Assembly (NCBI GenBank): GCA_004556005.1
Contig: SFJA01000070.1
Location: forward strand, 1-8,497
DNA length: 8,497 nt
Direction of reading: 5' to 3'
Source: Bacteroidales bacterium
Lineage (GTDB): Bacteria > Bacteroidota > Bacteroidia > Bacteroidales > UBA932
A program made the translations under genes and the position numbers. Positions 1-7,065 of the stretch are shown in pieces. The stretch's first letter is position 1. Every line of letters starts with the position of its first letter. The notes beneath the pieces were generated by a model that did no database searches, was not told the DNA's origin, and saw only the letters and a program-made list of their open reading frames with translations.

Positions 1-471
1 ATGGGACTGAGGTCCAACCTGCTTACCGCATCGCAGGGAGAGGCAGTGGTTGCCCACCGTTTCAAGGAGTATCAGCCTTACAAGGGCGAAATCGAAAGGC
101 GTAACAACGGTTCTCTGGTGTCACTTGAGACAGGTCAGGCCATTGCTTATTCGATGAACAAGCTTCTGGACCGCGGTCGCTTCTTCGTGGAGCCGGGAGA
201 GGATATCTATGCGGGCCAGGTCGTGGGTGAACACACGAGGGACCGTGACCTCAACATCAATATCTGCAAGACCAAGAAGCTTACCAACGTGCGTGCGGCA
301 GGGTCGGATGAGAAGATTATTCTGCCACCTGCAATCAAGTTCTCGCTTGAGGAAGCGCTTGAGTATATACAGGAGGACGAGCTGGTCGAGGTGACCCCGC
401 ATCATATGAGAATCAGGAAAATTTTGCTTGATCCGCTTGCTCGTAAAAGAAATAGCGACAACGAGGATTGA
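1..471 (+). CDS. typA: GTPase TypA/BipA, C-terminal part (5' truncated by window)
   Basis: This is the last 156 residues of the translational GTPase TypA (BipA), which binds the 70S ribosome and is linked to 50S assembly and stress adaptation. The family is about 600 residues long, so the GTPase domain, the beta-barrel domain and most of the EF-G-like domains lie upstream of the window. What is seen is the family-specific C-terminal domain. Recognisable pieces are the NGSLVSLETGQAIAYSMNKL segment, LDRGRFFVEPGEDIYAGQVVGEH, the KKLTNVRAAGSDE stretch and the closing DELVEVTPHHMRIRKI block, all in the order found in E. coli BipA. The tail ends in an acidic NSDNED. The ATG at position 1 is an internal Met, not the true start. 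The stop is immediately followed by the yceD-like gene. Identification is confident from motif order. Confidence 0.96.
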   Translation: MGLRSNLLTASQGEAVVAHRFKEYQPYKGEIERRNNGSLVSLETGQAIAYSMNKLLDRGRFFVEPGEDIYAGQVVGEHTRDRDLNINICKTKKLTNVRAAGSDEKIILPPAIKFSLEEALEYIQEDELVEVTPHHMRIRKILLDPLARKRNSDNED

Positions 472-497
472 TAATTGAAAAATATTTAGTATCTTTG
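468..497 (+). promoter_or_regulatory. Predicted Bacteroidota sigma-ABfr promoter for yceD-rpmF
   Basis: The -7 box TATCTTTG at 490-497 is an exact match to the Bacteroidota consensus TAnnTTTG. A -33 TTG lies at 468-470, giving a spacer of exactly 19 nt in an A/T-rich stretch. By analogy with mapped Bacteroides promoters, transcription should start about 4-8 nt after the final G, near 501-505. The location, right at the end of typA and before yceD-rpmF, is where such a promoter is expected. The difficulty is that it covers the only usable start codons of the following reading frame (TTG 468 and TTG 495), so either the promoter is fortuitous or translation begins in an unusual way. Confidence 0.6.
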
Positions 498-887
498 CAA
501 CCCTTTGTTATACCAATTAAAGGATTAAAGGCCGGTCGCAACGACTTTGAGTGGAACGTCGGCAAGGAGTTCTTTGAATCGTTCGAGAGTACTGAAGTGC
601 TTGATGCAGAGCTTTTTGTGGAAGTTTCTGTAGAGTGTGACGGTGACTCGATTGAGCTTGAATGTGCGATTGACGGCAGTGTGACGGTGACTTGTGACCG
701 CTGTCTTGAGCCTTTGACGTTGCCGGTCAGCACGGAGTTTGAGTTGGGTGATGATGAGCTGGATCCGGTGCGTGACATTGACTTGCGTCAGGATGTGTAT
801 GATTTTGTGATGATAGCGCTTCCGATGCAGCGTGTGCATCCCGAAGGAGGTTGTAACGGGGAAACATTGAAATACTTGAGCAAATAA
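495..887 (+). CDS. DUF177/YceD-family protein
   Basis: This is a member of the DUF177 (YceD) family, small proteins usually encoded directly before rpmF. The bacterial family has been tied to 23S rRNA metabolism, and the plant homologue to 23S rRNA processing. Visible hallmarks are the N-terminal strand FVIPIKGLKAG, an acidic middle region, the VTCDRCLEPL motif with two cysteines (C67 and C70 from this start) and a third cysteine near the C-terminus in the HPEGGCNGETLKYL segment (C120). Length is about 130 residues, a little short for the family. No ATG exists upstream in frame. The frame can open at TTG 468, overlapping the typA stop, or at TTG 495. I prefer 495 because Bacteroidales homologues begin only a few residues before the equivalent of FVIPIKGL. 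The start remains uncertain because a good promoter box overlaps it. Family assignment is firm; molecular function is inferred. Confidence 0.82.
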   Translation: MQPFVIPIKGLKAGRNDFEWNVGKEFFESFESTEVLDAELFVEVSVECDGDSIELECAIDGSVTVTCDRCLEPLTLPVSTEFELGDDELDPVRDIDLRQDVYDFVMIALPMQRVHPEGGCNGETLKYLSK

Positions 888-906
888 TATTTAAAAAAGA
901 TAAAAA

Positions 907-1089
907 ATGGCACATCCGAAACACAAAATTTCAAAGCAGCGCAGAGACAAGCGTCGTACCCACGACTTTGCTCCAGTCCCTACACTTGCTACCTGCCCTA
1001 ATTGCGGCGCCACAGTGATGTATCACTGCGTATGCCCTGAGTGCGGTTACTACAGAGGCCGTCAGATCATCGTCAAGAACGCTGAGTAA
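907..1089 (+). CDS. rpmF: 50S ribosomal protein L32
   Basis: This encodes the complete 60-residue ribosomal protein L32 of the large subunit. The basic N-terminal arm MAHPKHKISKQRRDKRRTHD is diagnostic. It is followed by a zinc-ribbon made of C30-x2-C33 and C43-x2-C46, then the GYYRGRQII ending typical of Bacteroidales L32. An extra cysteine at position 41 stands where I recall Thr or another residue in relatives. The zinc-binding set is intact, so this is the Cys-plus rather than the zinc-independent type. The ATG is preceded by an A-rich leader at about 888-906, typical for the phylum, and the gene lies 19 nt after the DUF177 gene, so the two are almost certainly co-transcribed. In many bacteria rpmF is followed by fatty-acid genes (plsX or fabH); here a tRNA follows. 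Confidence 0.97.
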   Translation: MAHPKHKISKQRRDKRRTHDFAPVPTLATCPNCGATVMYHCVCPECGYYRGRQIIVKNAE

Positions 1090-1104
1090 GACGGTTTGCT
1101 ATAG

Positions 1105-1176
1105 GGTCCCTTAGTTCAACGGATAGAACGAAGGTTTCCTAAACCTTAAATAGTGGTTCGATTCCACTAGGGACTA
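1105..1176 (+). tRNA. tRNA-Arg(CCT)
   Basis: The sequence folds into a full cloverleaf. The acceptor stem is GGTCCCT (1105-1111) with AGGGACT (1169-1175), including a terminal G-U pair. The D stem is GTTC (1114-1117) with GAAC (1126-1129). The anticodon stem is AAGGT (1131-1135) with ACCTT (1143-1147), around a 7-nt loop. The anticodon CCT at 1138-1140 reads the arginine codon AGG. The T stem is AGTGG (1152-1156) with CCACT (1164-1168), with loop TTCGATT. The discriminator base is A1176. The CCA end is not encoded, as is common in Bacteroidota, so it must be added after transcription. The gene starts 15 nt after the rpmF stop without an obvious promoter of its own, which suggests processing from the rpmF transcript. 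Confidence 0.95.
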
Positions 1177-1190
1177 CGAATTTTATGTTC

Positions 1191-1228
1191 AAACGAGGAT
1201 AACTGAATTACGGTTATCCTCGTTTTTT
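1191..1228 (+). terminator. Rho-independent terminator after tRNA-Arg
   Basis: A perfect 13-bp inverted repeat lies at 1191-1203 and 1213-1225 (AAACGAGGATAAC with GTTATCCTCGTTT), enclosing a 9-nt loop. It ends in a run of six T at 1223-1228. It sits 14 nt after the tRNA and would end the yceD-rpmF-tRNA transcript. The reverse strand has no comparable T tract, so it looks one-directional. Confidence 0.93.
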
Positions 1229-1242
1229 ATGTCAAAAATCAC

Positions 1243-1250
1243 TATATTAG
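1243..1250 (+). promoter_or_regulatory. Possible -7 promoter element for the S9 peptidase operon
   Basis: TATATTAG at 1243-1250 matches the Bacteroidota TAnnTTTG box except for one base. It lies between the terminator and the S9 peptidase gene, where a new promoter is needed, and would give a leader of about 12-16 nt before the ATG at 1270. No convincing -33 TTG occurs 19-21 nt upstream; that position falls in the terminator T tract. This is therefore a tentative call based mainly on location. Confidence 0.35.
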
Positions 1251-1269
1251 CAGACTAAAACCGAAACGA

Positions 1270-3726
1270 ATGAATATAAGGAAAATATTGTCTTTGCTGG
1301 CACTGGGTATTTTCGCCCTGCCTGCTTTAGCCGGAAACGCCGAGAGAGAGTCCGCAAAGCACGTTACTCCAAATTATGAACTTGCAGAGCGCTTTTCGCT
1401 CGACCGTCTGAGGCGTATGGTTTACACCACGTCCACAAGACCTATGTGGATGCACGACGGTGAACGTTTCATTTACAGGTGGAACAGTTCCGAAGGCGGC
1501 AATTATTACCTTGCAGACCCGGCTCGCGGCAGCGTTACCCCGGTGTTTGACCTTGACAAACTTGCCATGCGTCTGACCTCCATTGTCCGTGACCCGTTCG
1601 ATGCGGCGCATATTCCGTTCTCGGATTTCAGGGTCGATGAGCAGGATGATTCCTATGTGCGTTTCGATATTCGCAGCACGGCGGAACGTACCGATACCAG
1701 CAAGGGACCCAATGCCAGGCCGGAAAAGATTGTTTACCGGTTCAGGTACAATCTGAACAATGCCGAGCTCACTTATACGACAGACAAGAAGGATGAAAGA
1801 TATCCTGAATGGGCAAATGTCTCTCCGGACGGTCTCACCGGAATATACGTAAAGGGCTTCGACCTTTACTATATGGATACACTCAATCTCCATAAGGCGG
1901 CAAAGGATCCAAAGGATACTACCATTGTTGAGCACCGTATAACTTTTGACGGTACCAAGGAATGGTGCTATGCTTCAGACAATTACCGTGGCTGTACCCA
2001 GACCGATACGACAGAGAGGCGTTTCCCGCAGGAACTTGTATGGTCTCCTGACTCACGGCATTTTGCCGTGATGCGCTGGGATATGTCTCCGGTAAAGGAA
2101 CTCTGGGTCATCAATTCGCTCAGCCAGCCAAGGCCTACCCTCGAAACGTACAAATACCAGATGCCGGGCGAACCGGGCCCGAAATGCTTCCTGTATATGT
2201 TCGAAACCGAGACCTGGAAGGGACGGCAGATAAAGTGCAACGCCTTCAAGGATCAGGAATTCGGCTTTGAAAGGCCTGAGCCGCGGCTTGAGGACACTTT
2301 CACTCCGTACTACAGCAACCGCTGGCTGGGCGACGAGAACGGGTTCTACGCCCTGCGCCAGAGCCGTGACCTCAAGCGTATGGACCTCTGTTACGTAGGT
2401 GTTGACGCTGACTCCACCCGCACCGTCATAAGCGAAAGGATGAACACCTATGTCGAAGGACGCAACCACCGTCTGCTCAACTCCGGACGGCAGATTCTGC
2501 ATTGGTCCGAACGCAACGGCTGGGCAAATATCTATCTATACAATTCCGACGGCAGCCTGGTGCGCAACCTCACCGAAGGCGCTTTCCACGTGGAAGACAT
2601 TCTGGCTGTCAACGAGAAGGAATCGTACATTCTCATCAGCGCCTGTGGCAAGGAGAAGGGAGAGAATCCTTATCAGATGCATACCTACAGGGTCAGCCTC
2701 AAGGACGGCTCCTGCAAGTTGCTCGATATGCCTGACATGAACGTTGACGCCATTCCTACCTATAGCGGCAAGTACTTCATAGCCAATTACTCACGCGTTG
2801 ATTACAAACCGGCTTCCGCGCTTTATGATGCTTCTGGAAAGCGTGTTCTGACGCTCGGGGAGGCTGACTTCAGCCAGCTTTTCCAGTCCGGATACAAATT
2901 CCCTGAGCGCTTCAAGGTAAAGGCTGCCGATGGAATCACCGATCTGTACGGAGTGCTGTACAAGCCGTATGACTTCGACTCGACAAAGGTTTATCCTATA
3001 TGCGATTATGTTTATCCGGGACCGCAGGTCGAAGCCAACAAGGTTTCCTGGACCATAGGATTTACGCGTACCGAAAGGCTTGCCCAGCTCGGTTTCATAG
3101 TTGTGACCGTCGGCAACCGCGGAGGACACCCTGACCGCTCGAAATGGTATCACAATTACGGTTACGGCAATCTGCGCGACTATGGACTTGCAGACCAGAA
3201 ATACGCAATACAGCAGCTTGGCGCCAGGTATTCCTGGATAGACCTTGACCGCGTGGGCATTCATGGACATTCCGGAGGCGGATTTATGTCCACTGCAGCC
3301 ATTTTGCAATATCCTGACTTCTTCAAGGTTGCTGTATCTTGTGCAGGAAACCACGACAATTCCATCTACAACAGATGGTGGAGCGAGCAGCATCACGGAA
3401 TAAAGGAAATCGTGGCTGCTTCGGATACCACTTTTGCATATTCGATTGAAACCAATCCGGAAATCGCATCCCGACTCAAGGGCCACCTGCTGCTCGTGAC
3501 CGGAGACGTTGACGATAATGTGCATCCGGCAAACACCATACGTGTCGTAAACGCCCTCATCAAGGCCAACAAGCGCTTCGATATGCTTGTCCTGCCGGGT
3601 CAGAGCCACAGTTTCGGCCAGATGGACGAATACTTCTTCTGGCGTATGGCGGATTATTATTGTGAATGGCTGCTCGGTGACAGCAGACGTTCGGTGGTCG
3701 ATATTTCGCAGATCAACAACCGCTGA
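1270..3726 (+). CDS. Exported S9-family serine peptidase, DPP-IV-like
   Basis: This is an 818-residue serine peptidase of the prolyl oligopeptidase family (S9), probably cleaving short peptides in the periplasm. Residues 1-22 form a Sec signal peptide (NIRK, hydrophobic core, cleavage after ALA). Residues of about 35-540 match a DPP-IV N-terminal beta-propeller, with WSPDSRHFAVMRWD and the PRPTLETYKYQMPGEPG segment. The C-terminal alpha/beta-hydrolase domain carries the nucleophile in GHSGGG (Ser668), the acid in GDVDDNVHP (Asp748) and the base in PGQSHSFG (His780), in family order and spacing. True DPP-IV enzymes have GWSYGG and a Glu-Glu motif in the propeller that holds the substrate amino terminus. 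I see neither; the corresponding stretch has TFDGTKEWCYAS with two nearby cysteines (C233, C242). Dipeptidyl specificity is therefore not assured. It is first in a tight gene run; the next gene starts 5 nt downstream. Confidence 0.92.
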   Translation: MNIRKILSLLALGIFALPALAGNAERESAKHVTPNYELAERFSLDRLRRMVYTTSTRPMWMHDGERFIYRWNSSEGGNYYLADPARGSVTPVFDLDKLAMRLTSIVRDPFDAAHIPFSDFRVDEQDDSYVRFDIRSTAERTDTSKGPNARPEKIVYRFRYNLNNAELTYTTDKKDERYPEWANVSPDGLTGIYVKGFDLYYMDTLNLHKAAKDPKDTTIVEHRITFDGTKEWCYASDNYRGCTQTDTTERRFPQELVWSPDSRHFAVMRWDMSPVKELWVINSLSQPRPTLETYKYQMPGEPGPKCFLYMFETETWKGRQIKCNAFKDQEFGFERPEPRLEDTFTPYYSNRWLGDENGFYALRQSRDLKRMDLCYVGVDADSTRTVISERMNTYVEGRNHRLLNSGRQILHWSERNGWANIYLYNSDGSLVRNLTEGAFHVEDILAVNEKESYILISACGKEKGENPYQMHTYRVSLKDGSCKLLDMPDMNVDAIPTYSGKYFIANYSRVDYKPASALYDASGKRVLTLGEADFSQLFQSGYKFPERFKVKAADGITDLYGVLYKPYDFDSTKVYPICDYVYPGPQVEANKVSWTIGFTRTERLAQLGFIVVTVGNRGGHPDRSKWYHNYGYGNLRDYGLADQKYAIQQLGARYSWIDLDRVGIHGHSGGGFMSTAAILQYPDFFKVAVSCAGNHDNSIYNRWWSEQHHGIKEIVAASDTTFAYSIETNPEIASRLKGHLLLVTGDVDDNVHPANTIRVVNALIKANKRFDMLVLPGQSHSFGQMDEYFFWRMADYYCEWLLGDSRRSVVDISQINNR

Positions 3727-3731
3727 CCGTT

Positions 3732-4994
3732 ATGCAGAATCGTGTCCGGGCATCGTTTCTTCTTCTGTTCCTGCTCTGCTCATGTGCCGGCGCGGGAACG
3801 GACAGAAGCATACCCGAACTGGCCCGTACCGTGCCTTCAGATGCCGTTTGTGTCGCATTTGCAGACCGTGCCGACAATGCTCTAGCCCTGATTCCCGATA
3901 CTACGGACGTGCTTCTCTCGCTTGATCTTGGAGAGTTCAAGGACAATAGGGCGGTTCTCTCCTGTTGCTATACCGGCAAGCTCAATTCTATGCTTGCCAT
4001 CGATGCAGGACGCAGCCGTCCCGATACTTCCAAAGCCGTGCTTTCCATTATTGAGGCCAGCCGAGATGCAGGTCTCAATGCCCTCTATCTTCCTGTCTAT
4101 GATACAGATGGACATAGGGCAGCAATACTGTTGAGCCGTTCGGAATCTATGCTGCATTCGGCATCCATACATCTAGAGTCCTGCGCGTCCATATCCGATG
4201 CCCCGGGATTCTCCGAAGCATTCTGTTCCGCCCCGGACACACCTCTGCTTGTTCTGATAAGAGCCGAAGGGATGGAGAGAGTGCTCCCACAAGGCCTTTT
4301 CGGCAGAAACATTGCACGCAGGACAGCCGCACGCTTCCTCCACTCGGCGGCGGACTGGTATATGATAGATGCAGGCAGAGCCCCAGTGGATTATGCCTTG
4401 ACCTACAAGTGCTCGGATTTTGACTCGCAGTTCGGCAATATGCTCTCTGCTCTGGACCCGGAGGACAGCAAACTGGCCCAGATACTTCCTCGGAGCGTGG
4501 ATTTTGTCCTTAACATCCAGACCGGAAGCAATTTCCGCACACTCTACGAACAATGGATGGATGCCAATAACTCCAAGTCACTGTATTCTACGCAACTTAC
4601 TCTGCTTAAGCGCTCTGCAGGCTTCGACCCTCTTGACTGGGAGTCCGACCTCAGGATCAGGGAAGTCGCTCTGGTACGGTGGAACAACCGCGAAGTGCTG
4701 CTTGCAAGGCGCTCCCGCAACTCCAAGGATGAAGGCATCTCGGTAAATGAAATGTCGGGGTTTATCCCTGCATTGTACGGAAAGATTTTTTCCATAGCCA
4801 ACGACCAGTACTGCGCAAATATAGGTCAATGGTCCGTTTTTGGAAGCGAGCCTGACGTGGAAGCTTTTCTTGCTATAAAAGAAAATTTCGATGACAAGCG
4901 CTGGCCACAGAAGGACTGCCGCTTTGCCATATATTACAACGGCAGTCTCTACTGCTGGGACAAAAAAGGATTGAGAATAGAAAACATTAGATAA
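3732..4994 (+). CDS. Predicted lipoprotein of unknown function
   Basis: I do not recognise this 420-residue protein. The N-terminus is a lipoprotein signal peptide: charged MQNRVR, a short hydrophobic stretch FLLLFLL and the lipobox L15-C16-S17-C18, so Cys18 should be lipidated. The residues after Cys18 (AGAGTD) lack the acidic run used as a surface-export signal in Bacteroidetes, so a periplasm-facing location is more likely. The mature part opens with SIPELARTVPSDAVCVAFAD, a 'P-S-D-A' opening loosely like DUF3352-type Bacteroidota proteins; this is a weak resemblance only. No catalytic motif, repeat or further membrane segment is evident. It contains several scattered cysteines in the first half. 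The ATG lies 5 nt after the S9 peptidase stop and the end is 4 nt before the ligase gene, so it is surely translated within this operon. Confidence 0.82.
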   Translation: MQNRVRASFLLLFLLCSCAGAGTDRSIPELARTVPSDAVCVAFADRADNALALIPDTTDVLLSLDLGEFKDNRAVLSCCYTGKLNSMLAIDAGRSRPDTSKAVLSIIEASRDAGLNALYLPVYDTDGHRAAILLSRSESMLHSASIHLESCASISDAPGFSEAFCSAPDTPLLVLIRAEGMERVLPQGLFGRNIARRTAARFLHSAADWYMIDAGRAPVDYALTYKCSDFDSQFGNMLSALDPEDSKLAQILPRSVDFVLNIQTGSNFRTLYEQWMDANNSKSLYSTQLTLLKRSAGFDPLDWESDLRIREVALVRWNNREVLLARRSRNSKDEGISVNEMSGFIPALYGKIFSIANDQYCANIGQWSVFGSEPDVEAFLAIKENFDDKRWPQKDCRFAIYYNGSLYCWDKKGLRIENIR

Positions 4995-4998
4995 GATT

Positions 4999-6654
4999 AT
5001 GAAATTTGAATCGGTTAATAAGCTGATAGAGAGCAGCTTCAGGGCGAATTGGGAAAGAGAGGCACTTTCCAACTACCACGGTGCCACCCTCAGATACAAA
5101 GACCTTGCGGAACTCATCGAGAAGATTCACATCTGCTTTGAGAAATGCGGTCTCGAAAAAGGCGACAAGGTGTCACTTTGCGCACGCAATCAGGCAAACT
5201 GGGGAGTATGCTTCCTCGCCGCCACTACATACGGTGCCGTGCCCGTCCCTATCCTGCACGAATTCAAGTCTGAAAACATACACTATCTGGTTAACCACTC
5301 CGAGTCAAAGGTGTTCTTTGTAGACGAAACTATCTGGGAAGATCTGTCGGAAGCAGAAATGCCTGGTGTTCAGGTATTTGTACAGATGAATGACCTGAGC
5401 GTGCTCTTCTCCCGCAACGCAGTGCTCGAAGGCGCGATGACCGGGCTCGACGAGGCCCTCGCCGCCCGCTATCCTGATGGATTCAGCCCTGTATGCCTCA
5501 ATTATCACGAGGATCAGGCCGATGAACTTGCGCTTATAAACTACACCTCCGGAACTTCTGGCTTCTCCAAGGGTGTTATGGTTCCGTACAGAGCCCTCTA
5601 CTCCAACATCTGGGTCGCCGCCAACGTGGCCGAGCCTCAGATGAGCTGCGAGTCCGAGGTCGTCGCTATGCTCCCTTCCGCCCATATGTACGGACTTATG
5701 TTCGAATTCCTCTTTGAAATGACAATCGGTGCTCACGTGCATTTCCTGACCCGCGTCCCAAGCCCGAAGATCATTATGAAGGCATTCGCCGAAATCCATC
5801 CGGACATCATCATAGCCGTGCCTCTCATCATAGAAAAGGTTTACAAGTCACAGATCAAGCCTGTAGTTGACCGTCACAAGTCATTTATGAGGATTCCTAT
5901 AGTGAATCAGCTGATTCTCAAGAAGATACGCAACTCTATGATTGAGGCGTTCGGTGGACGCTTCGAGGAGGTGATTCTTGGTGGCGCTGCATTCAACCCT
6001 GAGGTCGAGGCATTTATGCGCAAGATACATTTTCCGTTCACCGTTGGCTACGGAATGACGGAGTGCGCTCCTCTCATTACCTACAGCAAGTGGTACAAGG
6101 CGCGCCAGAACAGTTGCGGCCAGCCGGTTCCGGGCTGCGAAATCCGTATCCAGTCCAGCGATCCGCTCAACATACCGGGAGAACTCCAGGTAAGGGGCGA
6201 GAACGTATTCCTCGGTTATTATAAGAATGAAGCCGCTACTGCTGAGGTATTTACAGAGGACGGATGGTTCCGCACAGGAGATATAGGCATAGTTGACAAG
6301 GATGGATACGTCTATCTCAAAGGCCGTTCAAAGTGTATGATACTCGGAGCGAACGGACAGAACATCTATCCAGAGGAACTCGAGGCTGTAATCAACAATG
6401 TTACCTATGTCATTGAATCTCTGGTAGTTGAGGAAGGCGGTGGCCTTACTGCCCTCATCTATCCGGACTATCATCAGGCAGAACTCGACGGACTTGACAA
6501 GGAGGCTCTTGAGAAGAGGATTTCCGACGGTCTGCCGGAGATCAACCGCCTCCTCCCTGCTTACGCCAGCATACGCAAGATAGAGTTTATGCCGGAAGAT
6601 TTTGAAAGGACTCCGAAGCGCAATATCAAGCGTTACCTCTATCAGAGAAACTAA
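4999..6654 (+). CDS. AMP-binding acyl-CoA synthetase-like ligase
   Basis: This is a 551-residue adenylate-forming enzyme, probably a long-chain fatty acid-CoA ligase: it would activate a carboxylate with ATP to an acyl-adenylate and transfer it to CoA in the cytoplasm. Motifs appear in order: P-loop YTSGTSGFSKG (residues 182-192, Ser187 where Thr is usual), GYGMTE (350-355), WFRTGD with the ribose-binding Asp428, and the hinge region KGRSK (Arg443), then GANGQNIYPEELE. The C-terminal A10 motif, normally carrying the catalytic Lys, reads TPKRNIKRYLY; Asn542 stands at the usual Lys position, with Lys540 and Lys544 beside it. The overall sequence resembles a Bacteroidales ligase of about 550 residues, shorter than the 600-residue FadD-like type. 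It lies 4 nt after the lipoprotein gene. The acyl substrate cannot be told from sequence. Confidence 0.9.
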   Translation: MKFESVNKLIESSFRANWEREALSNYHGATLRYKDLAELIEKIHICFEKCGLEKGDKVSLCARNQANWGVCFLAATTYGAVPVPILHEFKSENIHYLVNHSESKVFFVDETIWEDLSEAEMPGVQVFVQMNDLSVLFSRNAVLEGAMTGLDEALAARYPDGFSPVCLNYHEDQADELALINYTSGTSGFSKGVMVPYRALYSNIWVAANVAEPQMSCESEVVAMLPSAHMYGLMFEFLFEMTIGAHVHFLTRVPSPKIIMKAFAEIHPDIIIAVPLIIEKVYKSQIKPVVDRHKSFMRIPIVNQLILKKIRNSMIEAFGGRFEEVILGGAAFNPEVEAFMRKIHFPFTVGYGMTECAPLITYSKWYKARQNSCGQPVPGCEIRIQSSDPLNIPGELQVRGENVFLGYYKNEAATAEVFTEDGWFRTGDIGIVDKDGYVYLKGRSKCMILGANGQNIYPEELEAVINNVTYVIESLVVEEGGGLTALIYPDYHQAELDGLDKEALEKRISDGLPEINRLLPAYASIRKIEFMPEDFERTPKRNIKRYLYQRN

Positions 6655-6660
6655 TTGATT

Positions 6661-7065
6661 ATGAATAAGTTTGATGACAAATACCTTCAGATGGCGGCCG
6701 TATGGGCGAAGAACTCGTACTGCAAACGCCGCCAGGTAGGGGCTTTGCTTGTTAAGGACAAGATGATCATTTCGGACGGCTACAACGGCACCCCGTCCGG
6801 ATTTGAGAATGTCTGCGAGGACGAAAACGGTGTAACCAAACCGTATGTCCTGCACGCCGAGGCCAATGCCATCAGCAAGGTCGCCAAGTCCGGCAACAGT
6901 TCTGCCGGGGCGACACTCTACATAACCGCATCGCCCTGCATCGAGTGCGCCAAACTCATTATCCAGGCGGGGATCACCCGTGTCGTTTATAAGGACGAAT
7001 ACCGTCTGCTCGACGGGGTCGAACTGCTCAGGCGTGCCGGAATTGAAGTTGAAAAGGTTGACTGA
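6661..7065 (+). CDS. dCMP deaminase (ComEB-like)
   Basis: This 134-residue protein belongs to the zinc-dependent cytidine/deoxycytidylate deaminase family and most likely converts dCMP to dUMP, feeding thymidylate synthesis. The zinc and proton-transfer motif HAEAN (His65, Glu67) and the second zinc motif PCIEC (Cys93, Cys96) are intact. The N-terminal CKRRQVGALLVKDKMIISDG and NGTPSGFENVCED stretches are those of dCMP deaminases (ComEB/DctD type), not of tRNA adenosine or riboflavin deaminases. I chose ATG 6661 over the in-frame TTG 6655, which abuts the preceding stop, because the homologous N-terminus begins with MNKFDDKY. The gene follows the ligase by 6 nt, and its stop overlaps the next start by one base, implying translational coupling. 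Whether it is allosterically regulated by dCTP/dTTP, as some family members are, cannot be seen. Confidence 0.94.
   Translation: MNKFDDKYLQMAAVWAKNSYCKRRQVGALLVKDKMIISDGYNGTPSGFENVCEDENGVTKPYVLHAEANAISKVAKSGNSSAGATLYITASPCIECAKLIIQAGITRVVYKDEYRLLDGVELLRRAGIEVEKVD

Noticed and set aside
468..494. TTG 468 as the start of the DUF177 gene, overlapping the typA stop
   Set aside because: It would add nine residues (MIIEKYLVS) not matching the family N-terminus, and the stretch is better explained as promoter DNA. It cannot be fully excluded.
1105..1176. tRNA-Arg as an integration site for a mobile element
   Set aside because: No integrase, no repeat of the tRNA 3' end elsewhere in the window, and the flanking genes are ordinary chromosomal genes.
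1327..1935. Open frame of 202 codons on the minus strand
   Set aside because: Antisense shadow of the S9 beta-propeller; no promoter or recognisable protein features.
2791..3609. Long open frame of 272 codons on the minus strand
   Set aside because: It lies entirely antisense to the catalytic domain of the S9 peptidase, whose motifs prove the + strand frame. The minus-strand translation shows no recognisable domain.
6655..6660. TTG start for the dCMP deaminase adding two residues
   Set aside because: It abuts the ligase stop, and the ATG six bases later gives the N-terminus expected for the family.
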